Counted from the stretch's first letter, positions 9,285 through 17,106 are shown. The stretch is DNA of 64,000 nt from Phaeobacter sp. QD34_24 (GCF_028890115.1 NZ_JARCJD010000012.1:62001-126000); one strand, 5' to 3'. Notes: generated by a model from the letters alone, not told the origin. Translations and numbers: made by a program.

Positions 9285-12020
9285 ATGAAACCGGGGTTTG
9301 CTCTTTCACTGTCTTCGGAAGGCATCAGCTATCTGCACCGCGCTGCCGGTGGATGGCGCAATATCGGAACCGTGACGCTGGATCATCCCGATCTGTCCGG
9401 CGCGCTGGCGCTTCTACGCAGCAAAGGTGATGCGCTGGCCCTGCCGGACCCCGATTGCTGCAAACTCGTGATCCCGAACGAGCAGATCCGCTATCTGACG
9501 ATTGAAACCGGCGCCATCGATGCACGCCAGCGCCGGGCCCTTGCCGAAGCCGCCCTGGAGGGCGCAACGCCCTATGCTGTAGCGGATCTCGCCTTTGACA
9601 TCTCCGAAGACGGCCCCCTGACCCATATCGCCGCCGTCGCCCGTGAAACCCTGGAAGAGGCCGAGACATTTGCCCTGGATCACGGGTTTACCCCCGCCAG
9701 TTTCGTAGCCATTCCCGGCGATATGGATTTCCTGGGCGAGCCGTTTTTTGGTCAAGCCCGCTCCATTGGCGACAGCCCGATAGAGCCGGACGGAATCGCA
9801 GTGGTGGATATCGGCCCGGCACTGCCCGCCCCCGCCGCTCCTGAGGCGGACCCGCAAGCCGATGATCCGGCTCCATCTGAGGAGGAAGCGACAACGCCTG
9901 CCGCTGCCGCCAAGCAGGACAGCACGACAAAGGCGCAGGACAGAGTTCAGGATACCGGTCAGGACACGGGCCAGGACACCGGTCAGGACGCAGTCCAGGA
10001 GACTGGACGGAAACCGGGCAAGCCCGCGGCAGAGGCCCCGGCGCGGGCCGGGCTGACCCTGACCGCCGCGACAGAGGTCGCCTTGGCCGAAGGCGAAGAC
10101 CCGACCTCCGACAGCGGCAGCGACACGCAGGACGACGGGCCTGCCCTCGGGTTCAGCAGCCGCAGGCGCAAAACCGCAAAAGCCCCGGCTGCTGCGGGCG
10201 CTGCGGTCAAGGCAGCCGTCGATAGAGCGGCCGATACAAAAACCCCGGCGCTGGCCGGAGCAAGCCGCTCCACACCGCAGCCCGCAGCGGATGTGGAGCT
10301 GACGGCAGCCAAACCGTCCCCGGCAAAGGCCCCCGCTGCCCGCCAGAAAACGGCAGCCGCAGCGTTGAAGGCCCAGGAGAAGAACCTCGCCTCCGAATTG
10401 GCGGCCGCAGCGCTCTCGCAAACCTCTGCCCCTGGGCTGGGCACCGCCGCAGTTTCTCCAGAAAAGGGCGCGAACTGGTCGCGAAGGCTCCCCTCGGGGG
10501 CAGGCCTGGCAGCTGCCGCAACCGGGATGCTGCGCAGGCTCGGCAAGAACCAGGCTGCCGAGAAGCCGGAAAAAACCCGCAGTAACATGGGGTTAATCCT
10601 GACCGCCCTGCTGCTGATCTTCATGCTGGCCGTGGCCGCATTTGCCTACTTCAGTGGCAGCGGCCCCTTTGCTCGGCTCACCGAGAGAGACCCTGCCGAA
10701 GACAGCGCCGTGACGACGCCCGGCGCGCCGGACACCGCGGATCCTGCCGACGCCCCGCAGACCGACAGCACAGAGACCGCACCGCAGGAACCGGCCCCCG
10801 AAACGGGCGAGGGCATCGGCCCCGCCTTGCCGCCGCAGCCCCTGGTCTCGACCGAACTGAACGAGCGGCCCATCGCCCCGCAGGTCAGCGCCCTGCCCGG
10901 CCAGCCTGACCCGGGCGTGGTCTTCCTGTCCGAGGATCCGACCGCCGCCGGAACAGGCCAACCGGGCATCTTGGAAGACGAGGATCTGGCCCTGCTTGAT
11001 CCCGATATGCTGCTGCCGCCCGGAAGCCCGGATGACATCCTGTTTGACGACGGCCCCGAGCAGGCCGAGCAAGACGCCCTGGCCATGGCCGCGCAATATG
11101 CCGCCACCGGCATCTGGCAGATGGTTCCCGAGATCTCCGAGGTGCCCGCGATCGTGGATCTCGACAATATCTACGTGGCCTCCATCGATCACACCGACCT
11201 GTCCCAGGACGCCGTTGCCCTTCCGGCGCAACCGACAGGAGAGCAGGATGAGGCGCCGGATGTTGTCAGCTCACCCGCCGCTGCCGGAAGCAGTATCGCG
11301 CTGAACCCCCGGGGTCTGGTCGAAGCCACGCCCGAAGGCACGGTGAACCCGGATGGGGTGATGGTCTACCTTGGCCGCCCGCCGGTGGTGCCGCCCCCCA
11401 CCCCGCCACGCGCCGATCCTGATGCGCTGGCCGCACAAGAGGCCGAAGCCGCAGAAGCCGCCCGGCTTGCCGCCCTGTCGCGGCTTCGCCCAAGGGCCCG
11501 GCCGACGGATCTGGCAGAACAGGTGGAGCGCAGCCAGCTGGGGGGGCGCAGCCGCGCCGAACTGGCGGGCCTGCGCCCGCGTGCACGTCCGCAGACGCTC
11601 AAGACCGAAGAAGAGGAAAACCAGCCCGCGACCGAACAGGCCGTGGCAACCTCCGTTTCTCCGCGCGCGCGTCCGGCCAATTTCGCCAATATCGTGGATC
11701 GGGCCAGACGCAGCACGCCGGACACCGCGACCGCCGCCGCCGTTCCCGCTGCGGCAAGCGTGGCACCGCGCCTCCCCAGCTCTGCCTCGGTGGCGCGCCA
11801 GGCCACGATCACCAACGCGATCAATCTTCGGCACCTGAACCTGATCGGTGTCTACGGCACCGCCGCCAACCGCCGTGCCCTGGTGCGCCTGCCCAGCGGG
11901 CGCTATCGCAAGGTCCAGGTCGGCGACCGCCTGGATGGCGGCCAGGTCATCGCCATCGGCGAAACCCAGCTTCAATATCAAAAGAGCGGTCGCAACCAGA
12001 CGCTGAAAATGCCTGAGTGA
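9285..12020 (+). CDS. Large Ala/Pro-rich membrane protein with GspC/PilP-like C-terminus
   Basis: A 911-residue protein of unproven function. Residues 1 to about 150 form a compact domain resembling the cytoplasmic actin-like part of GspL/PilM (my impression, unverified). Next comes low-complexity Ala/Pro/Asp/Gln-rich linker including a QDTG tandem repeat (about 218-241), one transmembrane segment near residues 435-457 (LILTALLLIFMLAVAAFAYF), and a long acidic linker. Three RPRARP-type motifs follow at 735-740, 764-769 and 792-797. The C-terminal ~60 residues (GVYGTAANRRALVRLPSGRY, then VQVGDRLDGGQVIAIG) resemble the GspC homology region/PilP. This suggests an inner-membrane scaffold with cytoplasmic N-terminus and periplasmic C-terminus. 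No secretion or pilus genes are adjacent. Confidence 0.72.
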   Translation: MKPGFALSLSSEGISYLHRAAGGWRNIGTVTLDHPDLSGALALLRSKGDALALPDPDCCKLVIPNEQIRYLTIETGAIDARQRRALAEAALEGATPYAVADLAFDISEDGPLTHIAAVARETLEEAETFALDHGFTPASFVAIPGDMDFLGEPFFGQARSIGDSPIEPDGIAVVDIGPALPAPAAPEADPQADDPAPSEEEATTPAAAAKQDSTTKAQDRVQDTGQDTGQDTGQDAVQETGRKPGKPAAEAPARAGLTLTAATEVALAEGEDPTSDSGSDTQDDGPALGFSSRRRKTAKAPAAAGAAVKAAVDRAADTKTPALAGASRSTPQPAADVELTAAKPSPAKAPAARQKTAAAALKAQEKNLASELAAAALSQTSAPGLGTAAVSPEKGANWSRRLPSGAGLAAAATGMLRRLGKNQAAEKPEKTRSNMGLILTALLLIFMLAVAAFAYFSGSGPFARLTERDPAEDSAVTTPGAPDTADPADAPQTDSTETAPQEPAPETGEGIGPALPPQPLVSTELNERPIAPQVSALPGQPDPGVVFLSEDPTAAGTGQPGILEDEDLALLDPDMLLPPGSPDDILFDDGPEQAEQDALAMAAQYAATGIWQMVPEISEVPAIVDLDNIYVASIDHTDLSQDAVALPAQPTGEQDEAPDVVSSPAAAGSSIALNPRGLVEATPEGTVNPDGVMVYLGRPPVVPPPTPPRADPDALAAQEAEAAEAARLAALSRLRPRARPTDLAEQVERSQLGGRSRAELAGLRPRARPQTLKTEEEENQPATEQAVATSVSPRARPANFANIVDRARRSTPDTATAAAVPAAASVAPRLPSSASVARQATITNAINLRHLNLIGVYGTAANRRALVRLPSGRYRKVQVGDRLDGGQVIAIGETQLQYQKSGRNQTLKMPE
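9936..10007 (+). repeat. 12-bp tandem repeat (six units) inside the membrane-protein gene
   Basis: Six consecutive 12-bp units, each beginning CAGGA, run in frame and encode a QDTG-like tetrapeptide repeat. Units 2-4 are nearly identical (CAGGATACCGGT, CAGGACACGGGC, CAGGACACCGGT). This is the sort of tract that can change length by slippage. Confidence 0.8.
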
Positions 12021-12852
12021 CCCCCTGGCGCTGGCACCGATATGATCGGCGCCGTCAGCCATAATTCCTCCCCCCAAGAATACCTCTTCCGACCCTATGC
12101 CCGCAGCACGCAGGGCTTGCAGCACGGATCTTCATATTAAATGGGCATTCTCCAATGCTGCGGCTGTCAATTCACTTGACCCGGAGACGACCAAGACTGG
12201 CCTGATGCTGGCCTGTTCCGTGATTGCCCCGATCATCATCCCTGACAAAACAAGTTAGCTACACATTCCCGACTAAACTACTCAACTATTTGAAATTAAA
12301 CGTTTTTCTTGACGACCCTCAGGGCACGGGCTATCAAGGGTCCAAGATCTGCAGCACGCCAGAATCACAGGCAGCACGCAGCCAGCTACTCCAGCAAGGA
12401 CGCCTCAGCGGCTCCCAGCCAGACAGCCAGCACCGCCAGCCACCCGCATTCGAGCCAGCCACTCTTCTGCAAGATCCCGCCAGCGCAGCCTGCCAGCCCG
12501 ATATTGCCAGCCTTCAGCACGCATTCGCCCGCCAGCTTTGTGCCAGCTCAGCCTGCCAGCCCGACGCAAGCCACTTGTCAGAGCGCCGATCCATGACGGG
12601 ATCCGGTCGTCACAGCACGCCAGCCATCGCGCCAGCCCCATGCTGTCTTCTGGGTCCCGCGTGCATGACCTGATTGCCCGGCAACCGGGAGGAGGCCGGG
12701 CCACGCCCTCTCCGGTGCCACTGAGTTTCCGCAGATCCCCGCAAGATCAGCCCCCTGCCCCGGAAGCCCTGCTCCCGGCCTGCAGGCCACGGGAAGCGTT
12801 TAGGTGAACGGACCACTTTGACCCAAGCGCCACCGGCAAACCATCGACACGA
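12021..12852. other. Gene-free convergent region rich in GCCAGC and CAGCACG motifs
   Basis: About 830 nt between a plus-strand gene and the minus-strand peroxidase gene. I find no credible coding frame. An imperfect hairpin lies at 12033-12053 and a perfect one at 12676-12701 (GCCCGGC/GCCGGGC). GCCAGC occurs 12 times between 12381 and 12636, and CAGCACG six times between 12104 and 12619. In 12381-12560 I count 79 C and 41 G in 180 bases. Copy spacings are not multiples of three, so the repeat is not a peptide repeat. A Rho-dependent termination zone, an untranslated RNA or a protein-binding array are all possible. Confidence 0.6.
12381..12636 (+). repeat. Cluster of twelve GCCAGC hexamers
   Basis: Exact GCCAGC begins at 12381, 12426, 12435, 12454, 12479, 12492, 12506, 12531, 12542, 12555, 12619 and 12631. 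All are on the plus strand, with many spacings of 9-14 or about 25 nt. The reverse complement is absent from the cluster. Confidence 0.85.
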
Positions 12853-12886
12853 GGAAAAGCGGCGCAGGTCAGACACCCGCGCCGCC
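12853..12886 (-). terminator. Intrinsic terminator of the cytochrome c peroxidase gene
   Basis: Read on the minus strand, a 7-bp stem GCGGCGC/GCGCCGC (plus-strand 12859-12865 with 12879-12885) is followed by TTTTCC. It lies about 35 nt past the stop. Confidence 0.78.
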
Positions 12887-12920
12887 AAATGCTTGTCCCG
12901 AAAAACGGCTCTGCTGACGG

Positions 12921-13964
12921 TTATTCCACTTCGCCGGTCGGACGTGGGGTACTGGCTGTTTCCGCAGGCAGGACGGGATAGGTGATTTCCGGCAGATCCC
13001 CGGTCAGCGACCCCAGGAAGGCCACGATCTTGTCGGCCTCTGCATCACTCAACTCCTCGCCCAGCTGGCTTTCCCCCATGATCTGCACCGCGACCTTCAG
13101 ATCCCAGACCTTGCCCGAATGGAAATAGGGCGCCGTCTGATCGATATTGCGCAGCGGCGAGGCGCGGAACACATATTCATCATCCACGGTATCGGTCACC
13201 GCAAAGCGGCCCTTGTCGCCTTCGGGCAGGATATCCGCGCCCGGCTTTTCGATCAGGCCAAAGGGATAGTAATTGTGCCCGCCCACGTTGACGCCATTGT
13301 GGCAGGAGGAGCAACCCTTGTCCATGAACAGCTCGAGCCCGGCCAGCTGATCGGCATTGAGCGCATTGTCATCGCCATTGAGCCAGGCATCAAAGGGTGC
13401 CGGTGTGATCAGCGTCGCCTCAAAGGCCTCGATCGCCTTGGCGAAATTGTCAAAGGTGACCGGCTCCTCTTCCTCCGGGAAGGAGGATTTGAACCAGCTC
13501 ACATATTGCGGCATGGAGTTCAGCGTCGCGATCACGTTGTCTGGCGTATTGGCCATCTCGACACTGGCCTGCACCGGCCCCTTGGCCTGCGCCGCCAGGT
13601 CGGGCGCGCGCCCATCCCAGAACTGCGCCTCATTGAACACCGCATTCAGCGCCGTGGGCGAGTTGCGCGGCCCCTTTTGCCAGCCGTGGCCGATCGAGGT
13701 CGGCATATTGTCATCGCCCCCCGTCGCCAGATTGTGGCAGGAATTACACGAAAACACACCGGAGGCGGACATGCGCGGATCAAAGAACAGCGCCTTGCCG
13801 AGATCGATTTTCTCTGGTGTCACCGGGTTGTTGTCCAAGGCGGGAATGGTGGACGGCAAGGGTTTGAACTCATCCAATGCATTTTCACGCAAATCCGAGG
13901 CAATCGCCGCCTGACCAAGTAACACACCAACGGAAGTAGAAATGAACAGTCTTGCTAGTTTCAT
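12921..13964 (-). CDS. Di-haem cytochrome c peroxidase
   Basis: A 347-residue periplasmic enzyme that reduces hydrogen peroxide with electrons from c-type cytochromes. A signal peptide (cleavage near AIAS, residue 23) is followed by two haem-binding CXXCH motifs: CNSCH with His77 and CSSCH with His222. The conserved FDPRMSASG, RNSPTALNAVFN and APYFHSG segments match the CcpA/MauG-like peroxidase family. A strong Irr-type iron box lies 86-102 nt upstream of the ATG, so expression is probably tied to haem or iron status. It stands alone between the repeat-rich spacer and rpoH. MauG-type activity is less likely because no mau genes are near. Confidence 0.93.
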   Translation of the reverse strand: MKLARLFISTSVGVLLGQAAIASDLRENALDEFKPLPSTIPALDNNPVTPEKIDLGKALFFDPRMSASGVFSCNSCHNLATGGDDNMPTSIGHGWQKGPRNSPTALNAVFNEAQFWDGRAPDLAAQAKGPVQASVEMANTPDNVIATLNSMPQYVSWFKSSFPEEEEPVTFDNFAKAIEAFEATLITPAPFDAWLNGDDNALNADQLAGLELFMDKGCSSCHNGVNVGGHNYYPFGLIEKPGADILPEGDKGRFAVTDTVDDEYVFRASPLRNIDQTAPYFHSGKVWDLKVAVQIMGESQLGEELSDAEADKIVAFLGSLTGDLPEITYPVLPAETASTPRPTGEVE

Positions 13965-14049
13965 ACTGGCCTCCCAGCCGAAATGGGATCTTGAGCCGCG
14001 CGCCCCCTACGGCCCCTTGATAGGGAAGAGTCCAAATGGTGGTCTTTGA

Positions 14050-14066
14050 TCTAGAACAATTCTAAA
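14050..14066 (-). promoter_or_regulatory. Irr (iron response) box
   Basis: TCTAGAACAATTCTAAA matches the alphaproteobacterial Irr/ICE consensus TTTAGAA-N3-TTCTAAA at all but one fixed position. It lies upstream of the minus-strand cytochrome c peroxidase gene. Confidence 0.75.
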
Positions 14067-14173
14067 ACACGATCCAAAAAATATTCTGATCCCGGAATGC
14101 GTTTCCAGGCCCGCATGGCCGAACACCTTGTCGGCCGGGGGCGGGACCTCGCCCATAAAACGTGACCTCACGC

Positions 14174-14201
14174 AAAAAAGGGCCGCCCCTGCGGGCAGCC
14201 C
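14174..14201 (-). terminator. Intrinsic terminator of rpoH
   Basis: On the minus strand, GGGCTGCC pairs with GGCGGCCC (one wobble) and is followed by TTTTTT, 25 nt after the rpoH stop. Confidence 0.85.
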
Positions 14202-14225
14202 CTGTGGTTTCGACTATTGGCCCTT

Positions 14226-15122
14226 TCAGGCGCTGGTCAGCATGCCCTTGGCAGAGGCCAGTTCACGCATCTTGTGCTGCAGCTTTTCGAATGCACGCAC
14301 TTCGATCTGGCGGATACGTTCGCGGCTGACGTCATATTGCGTGCTCAGCTCTTCCAGCGTTACCGCCTTGTCGGCCAGACGGCGCTGGGTCAGGATGTCC
14401 TTTTCCCGGTCATTCAGAACCTCAAGCGCCTGTGCCAGCAGTTCGCGCCGGGCTTCCAGCTCGTCACGGGCCTCGTAGTCGCCAGCCTGGTCGGCGTCCT
14501 CGTCCTCCAGCCAGTCCTGCCACTGCATGGTGCCTTCGCCCTCGCTGCCGACCGTGGCATTGAGCGAGGCATCCCCGCCGGACATGCGCCGGTTCATCGA
14601 GATCACCTCATCCTCGGTCACGCCAAGATCGGTTGCGATCTTCTTGACGTTGTCGGGATGCAGGTCGCCCTCTTCCAGGGCGCCGATCTTGGCCTTGGCC
14701 TTGCGCAGGTTGAAGAAGAGTTTCTTCTGCCCCGAGGTGGTGCCCAGTTTCACTAGGCTCCACGAGCGCAGGATGTATTCCTGGATCGAGGCGCGGATCC
14801 ACCACATGGCATAGGTTGCCAGGCGAAAGCCTTTTTCCGGGTCAAACCGTTTCACCGCCTGCATCAGGCCCACGTTGGCTTCGGAAATCAACTCGGCCTG
14901 GGGCAGGCCGTAGCCGCGGTAGCCCATGGCGATTTTGGCCGCCAGACGCAGGTGAGAGGTGACCATCTTATGCGCCGCCTCGGTATCCTGTTCCTCGACC
15001 CAGCGTTTGGCCAGCATGTATTCCTCTTCCGGCTCCAAGAGCGGAAACTTACGGATTTCCTGCATGTAGCGGTTCAGGCCACCTTCCGGAGTCGGTGCAG
15101 GCAGGTTCGCATAATTCGCCAT
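14226..15122 (-). CDS. rpoH: RNA polymerase heat-shock sigma factor RpoH
   Basis: A 298-residue sigma-70-family factor directing RNA polymerase to heat-shock promoters. Region 2 is clear (ELISEANVGLMQAVKRFDPEK, then FRLATYAMWWIRASIQEYIL) and includes the RpoH-box-like SLVKLGTTSGQKKLFFNLR segment; region 4 holds the helix-turn-helix TLEELSTQYDVSRERIRQIE. The start at 15122 (MANYANLP) has GGGGGG upstream; an ATG 18 nt earlier sits within that site. A sigma-32-like promoter lies about 55 nt upstream, suggesting autoregulation. A terminator follows. Roseobacters often carry two rpoH genes; I cannot tell which this is. Confidence 0.96.
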   Translation of the reverse strand: MANYANLPAPTPEGGLNRYMQEIRKFPLLEPEEEYMLAKRWVEEQDTEAAHKMVTSHLRLAAKIAMGYRGYGLPQAELISEANVGLMQAVKRFDPEKGFRLATYAMWWIRASIQEYILRSWSLVKLGTTSGQKKLFFNLRKAKAKIGALEEGDLHPDNVKKIATDLGVTEDEVISMNRRMSGGDASLNATVGSEGEGTMQWQDWLEDEDADQAGDYEARDELEARRELLAQALEVLNDREKDILTQRRLADKAVTLEELSTQYDVSRERIRQIEVRAFEKLQHKMRELASAKGMLTSA

Positions 15123-15176
15123 TCGGTCTGCCCCCCCCAATGTTTAAGGACTTAACATCAGCGTCGTTGTGGATCG

Positions 15177-15205
15177 AATATGGGAAGGGTTTCTGCCCTT
15201 TTCAA
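15177..15205 (-). promoter_or_regulatory. Sigma-32-type heat-shock promoter of rpoH
   Basis: On the minus strand TTGAAA (15205-15200), a 15-nt spacer and CCCATATT (15184-15177) match the RpoH consensus (CTTGAAA, 11-16 nt, CCCATNT). The spacer holds an AAGGG/CCCTT inverted repeat. Confidence 0.6.
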
Positions 15206-15287
15206 CCCCCGCCGATAATCCCACCTTATTCCAAAGGGCAAATGACCGTCTGTAACCTTGATCACAGGGCGCACAAAAGCCGCCGGA

Positions 15288-16322
15288 TCAGGCGCGCGGG
15301 CTGCGCAGCGCCTCCAGCAGATCCTGCATGTCCTGCGGCAGGGGCGCCTCGAACCGCATGTCCTCGCCGCTGACCGGGTGGACAAAACCCAGGACCGCCG
15401 CATGCAGCGCCTGGCGCGGAAAGGTCTGCACCGCTGCGATGGCTGCCTCGCTCAGGGCCTTCAACGGCAGCTTGCGCTTGCCGCCGTAGGTCGGATCACC
15501 AATCAGCCCGTGACCTGCATGGGCCATATGCACCCGGATCTGATGGGTGCGCCCGGTTTCCAGCCAGCATTCGATCAGGGCCGCCACCGGAGGCGCACCG
15601 AAGGGTTCGACAATCCGCGCCCGCGTCACCGCGTGGCGCCCGCCATGGAACAGGACCGCTTGGCGCTGACGGTCGGTCTTGTGACGCGCCAGCTGCGTGG
15701 TCAGCTTCAGGATATTGCCCGGCTCGAAACTGGCGCCCTTCACCCCGCGCAGACGCGGATCGTTGGCATCCGGCACCCCGTAGCAAACCGCACGGTAATA
15801 GCGTTCCACCGTGTGGCGTTCGAACTGCGCCGCCAGCCCCTGATGGGCGGCGTCGGATTTGGCCACCACCAGAAGACCCGAGGTTTCCTTGTCGATCCGG
15901 TGCACGATACCGGGGCGCTTCACCCCGCCCACGCCCGAAAGGTTCTCACCGCAGTGATGCATCAGCGCATTGACCAGCGTCCCCGAGGGCGTGCCCGGCG
16001 CCGGGTGCACCACCATGCCCGCCGGTTTATTGATGACGATCAGGTCGTCATCCTCATAGATCACCTCCAGCGGGATTTCCTCGGGTCCGATATGGCTGTC
16101 GCTGGCTTCCTCGACCGTGACGGCAATCACCGCGCCTTCCTCCACCCGCGCCTTAGGATCGCGTGTCACCACGCCATCCACGGTCAGGGCCCCTTCGTCG
16201 ATCAGCCGCGCCAGCCGGGTGCGCGACAGGGTCGCCTCCTCTGGCACATCGCGCGAAACCGCTTTATCAAGGCGCTTAGGCGGGTTTTCCGCGATGACGA
16301 ACTCTATCCGGCGGCGCTCCAT
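15288..16322 (-). CDS. rluD: RluA-family 23S rRNA pseudouridine synthase (RluD-like)
   Basis: A 344-residue enzyme converting uridines in large-subunit rRNA to pseudouridine. An N-terminal S4 RNA-binding domain (RLDKAV, then SRTRLARLIDEGALTVDG) is followed by the catalytic domain, with the conserved motif PGIVHRIDKETSGLLVVAK containing the catalytic Asp. Later motifs include TGRTHQIRVH. ATG at 16322 is preceded by AAGGAT with good spacing. This start codon overlaps the divergent start of the plus-strand gene by two bases. RluD is the best guess by length and S4 domain; RluC is the alternative. Confidence 0.9.
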   Translation of the reverse strand: MERRRIEFVIAENPPKRLDKAVSRDVPEEATLSRTRLARLIDEGALTVDGVVTRDPKARVEEGAVIAVTVEEASDSHIGPEEIPLEVIYEDDDLIVINKPAGMVVHPAPGTPSGTLVNALMHHCGENLSGVGGVKRPGIVHRIDKETSGLLVVAKSDAAHQGLAAQFERHTVERYYRAVCYGVPDANDPRLRGVKGASFEPGNILKLTTQLARHKTDRQRQAVLFHGGRHAVTRARIVEPFGAPPVAALIECWLETGRTHQIRVHMAHAGHGLIGDPTYGGKRKLPLKALSEAAIAAVQTFPRQALHAAVLGFVHPVSGEDMRFEAPLPQDMQDLLEALRSPRA

Positions 16323-16629
16323 GACAGATCCTTCCCAGCCCGAATTGCAAGACGAGCCGCCGCAGCTGAAGTTCCTGCGTCGACTGGTCACCACGCTGAC
16401 CGTGGTGATGATTGGCGGGCTTGTAGTGGTTATCGCCCTGCTTGTCATCCGCTTGTCTGCCGCCCCCGTCATTCCCGGCCTGCCCGAGCATATCGCCCTG
16501 CCCGAGGGCGCCGAACCTCAGGCGGTGACCTTTGGCGATGGCTGGGTCGCGCTGGTCACCACGGACAACCAGATCCTGGTCTTTGATGCGAAAAGCGGCG
16601 CCCTGCGTCAGAGCCTAACGCTCGACTGA
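16321..16629 (+). CDS. Small single-pass membrane protein (DUF6476-like)
   Basis: A 102-residue protein with one transmembrane segment at about residues 24-46 (TTLTVVMIGGLVVVIALLVIRL). The periplasmic C-terminal part of 50-odd residues has short beta-like repeats (FGDGWVALVTTDNQILVFDA). It resembles a roseobacter family found next to rluD. Function unknown. Its ATG overlaps the divergent rluD ATG, so its promoter must lie inside rluD. Its 3' end overlaps the convergent HxlR gene by 15 bp. Confidence 0.75.
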   Translation: MTDPSQPELQDEPPQLKFLRRLVTTLTVVMIGGLVVVIALLVIRLSAAPVIPGLPEHIALPEGAEPQAVTFGDGWVALVTTDNQILVFDAKSGALRQSLTLD

Positions 16630-17010
16630 TCTTGGCGACACCGTGCGACCGGCAACAGGATCATAAAGACCGCCCCCCAAGGTCTCATGCCCCCATTGCA
16701 TGATCTGCAGCAGGACCGGCTCCAGCGCCCGCCCCCGCTCCGTCAGGACATAGCGATAGCGAACCGGGCGCTCCTGATAGGCCTCCTTGGTGACCAGGCC
16801 CCAGTCCACCAGGCGTTTCAGCCGCTGTGACAGTTGATTGGAGGGCATCCGCTCCGCACTGGTCTGCAGCTCCTGAAAGGTATGTTTGCCGTGCCACATC
16901 AGATCCCGCACGATCAGCAGCGTCCAGCGATCGCCCAAAATCTCCATCGTGCGCGCGATCGAGCAGCGCGACCTGAAGTCATATGTGTCTGATAGACTGC
17001 CTGCCGACAT
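16615..17010 (-). CDS. HxlR-family transcriptional regulator
   Basis: A 131-residue winged-helix regulator. The HxlR signature is plain: CSIARTMEILGDRWTLLIVRDL, GKHTFQELQTSAERMPSNQLSQRLKRL and the wing region YQERPVRYRYVLTERGRAL. The start at 17010 (MSAGSLSD) has AAGGAG 7 nt upstream; longer in-frame starts run through the operator region. The Cys in CSIA is the conserved cysteine used for redox or thiol sensing by some relatives. Two palindromes in the divergent promoter are likely its binding sites, so it probably represses itself and the adjacent cysteine-synthase-like gene. Confidence 0.9.
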   Translation of the reverse strand: MSAGSLSDTYDFRSRCSIARTMEILGDRWTLLIVRDLMWHGKHTFQELQTSAERMPSNQLSQRLKRLVDWGLVTKEAYQERPVRYRYVLTERGRALEPVLLQIMQWGHETLGGGLYDPVAGRTVSPRSVER

Positions 17011-17036
17011 CCAAAATCTCCTTGCGCCCCACATAG

Positions 17037-17057
17037 TGACTTTCGTTTTGAAATTCA
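17037..17057. promoter_or_regulatory. HxlR operator, proximal imperfect palindrome
   Basis: TGACTTTC (17037-17044) and GAAATTCA (17050-17057) are inverted copies matching at 7 of 8 positions around GTTTT, 27 nt upstream of the HxlR start. Confidence 0.6.
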
Positions 17058-17070
17058 CTAGCCAATAGTC

Positions 17071-17087
17071 ACTTTCGATTCGAAAGT
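17071..17087. promoter_or_regulatory. HxlR operator, perfect palindrome
   Basis: ACTTTCGATTCGAAAGT is a perfect 17-bp palindrome with a central T. It ends just before the Shine-Dalgarno of the plus-strand enzyme gene, where a bound repressor would block transcription. Confidence 0.7.
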
Positions 17088-17106
17088 CATTATCAGGAGT
17101 ATGATC

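Noticed and set aside
12224-12673. A coding frame of about 149 codons across the GCCAGC cluster
   Set aside because: Several competing frames exist, there is no ribosome site or family resemblance, and motif spacing is out of frame.
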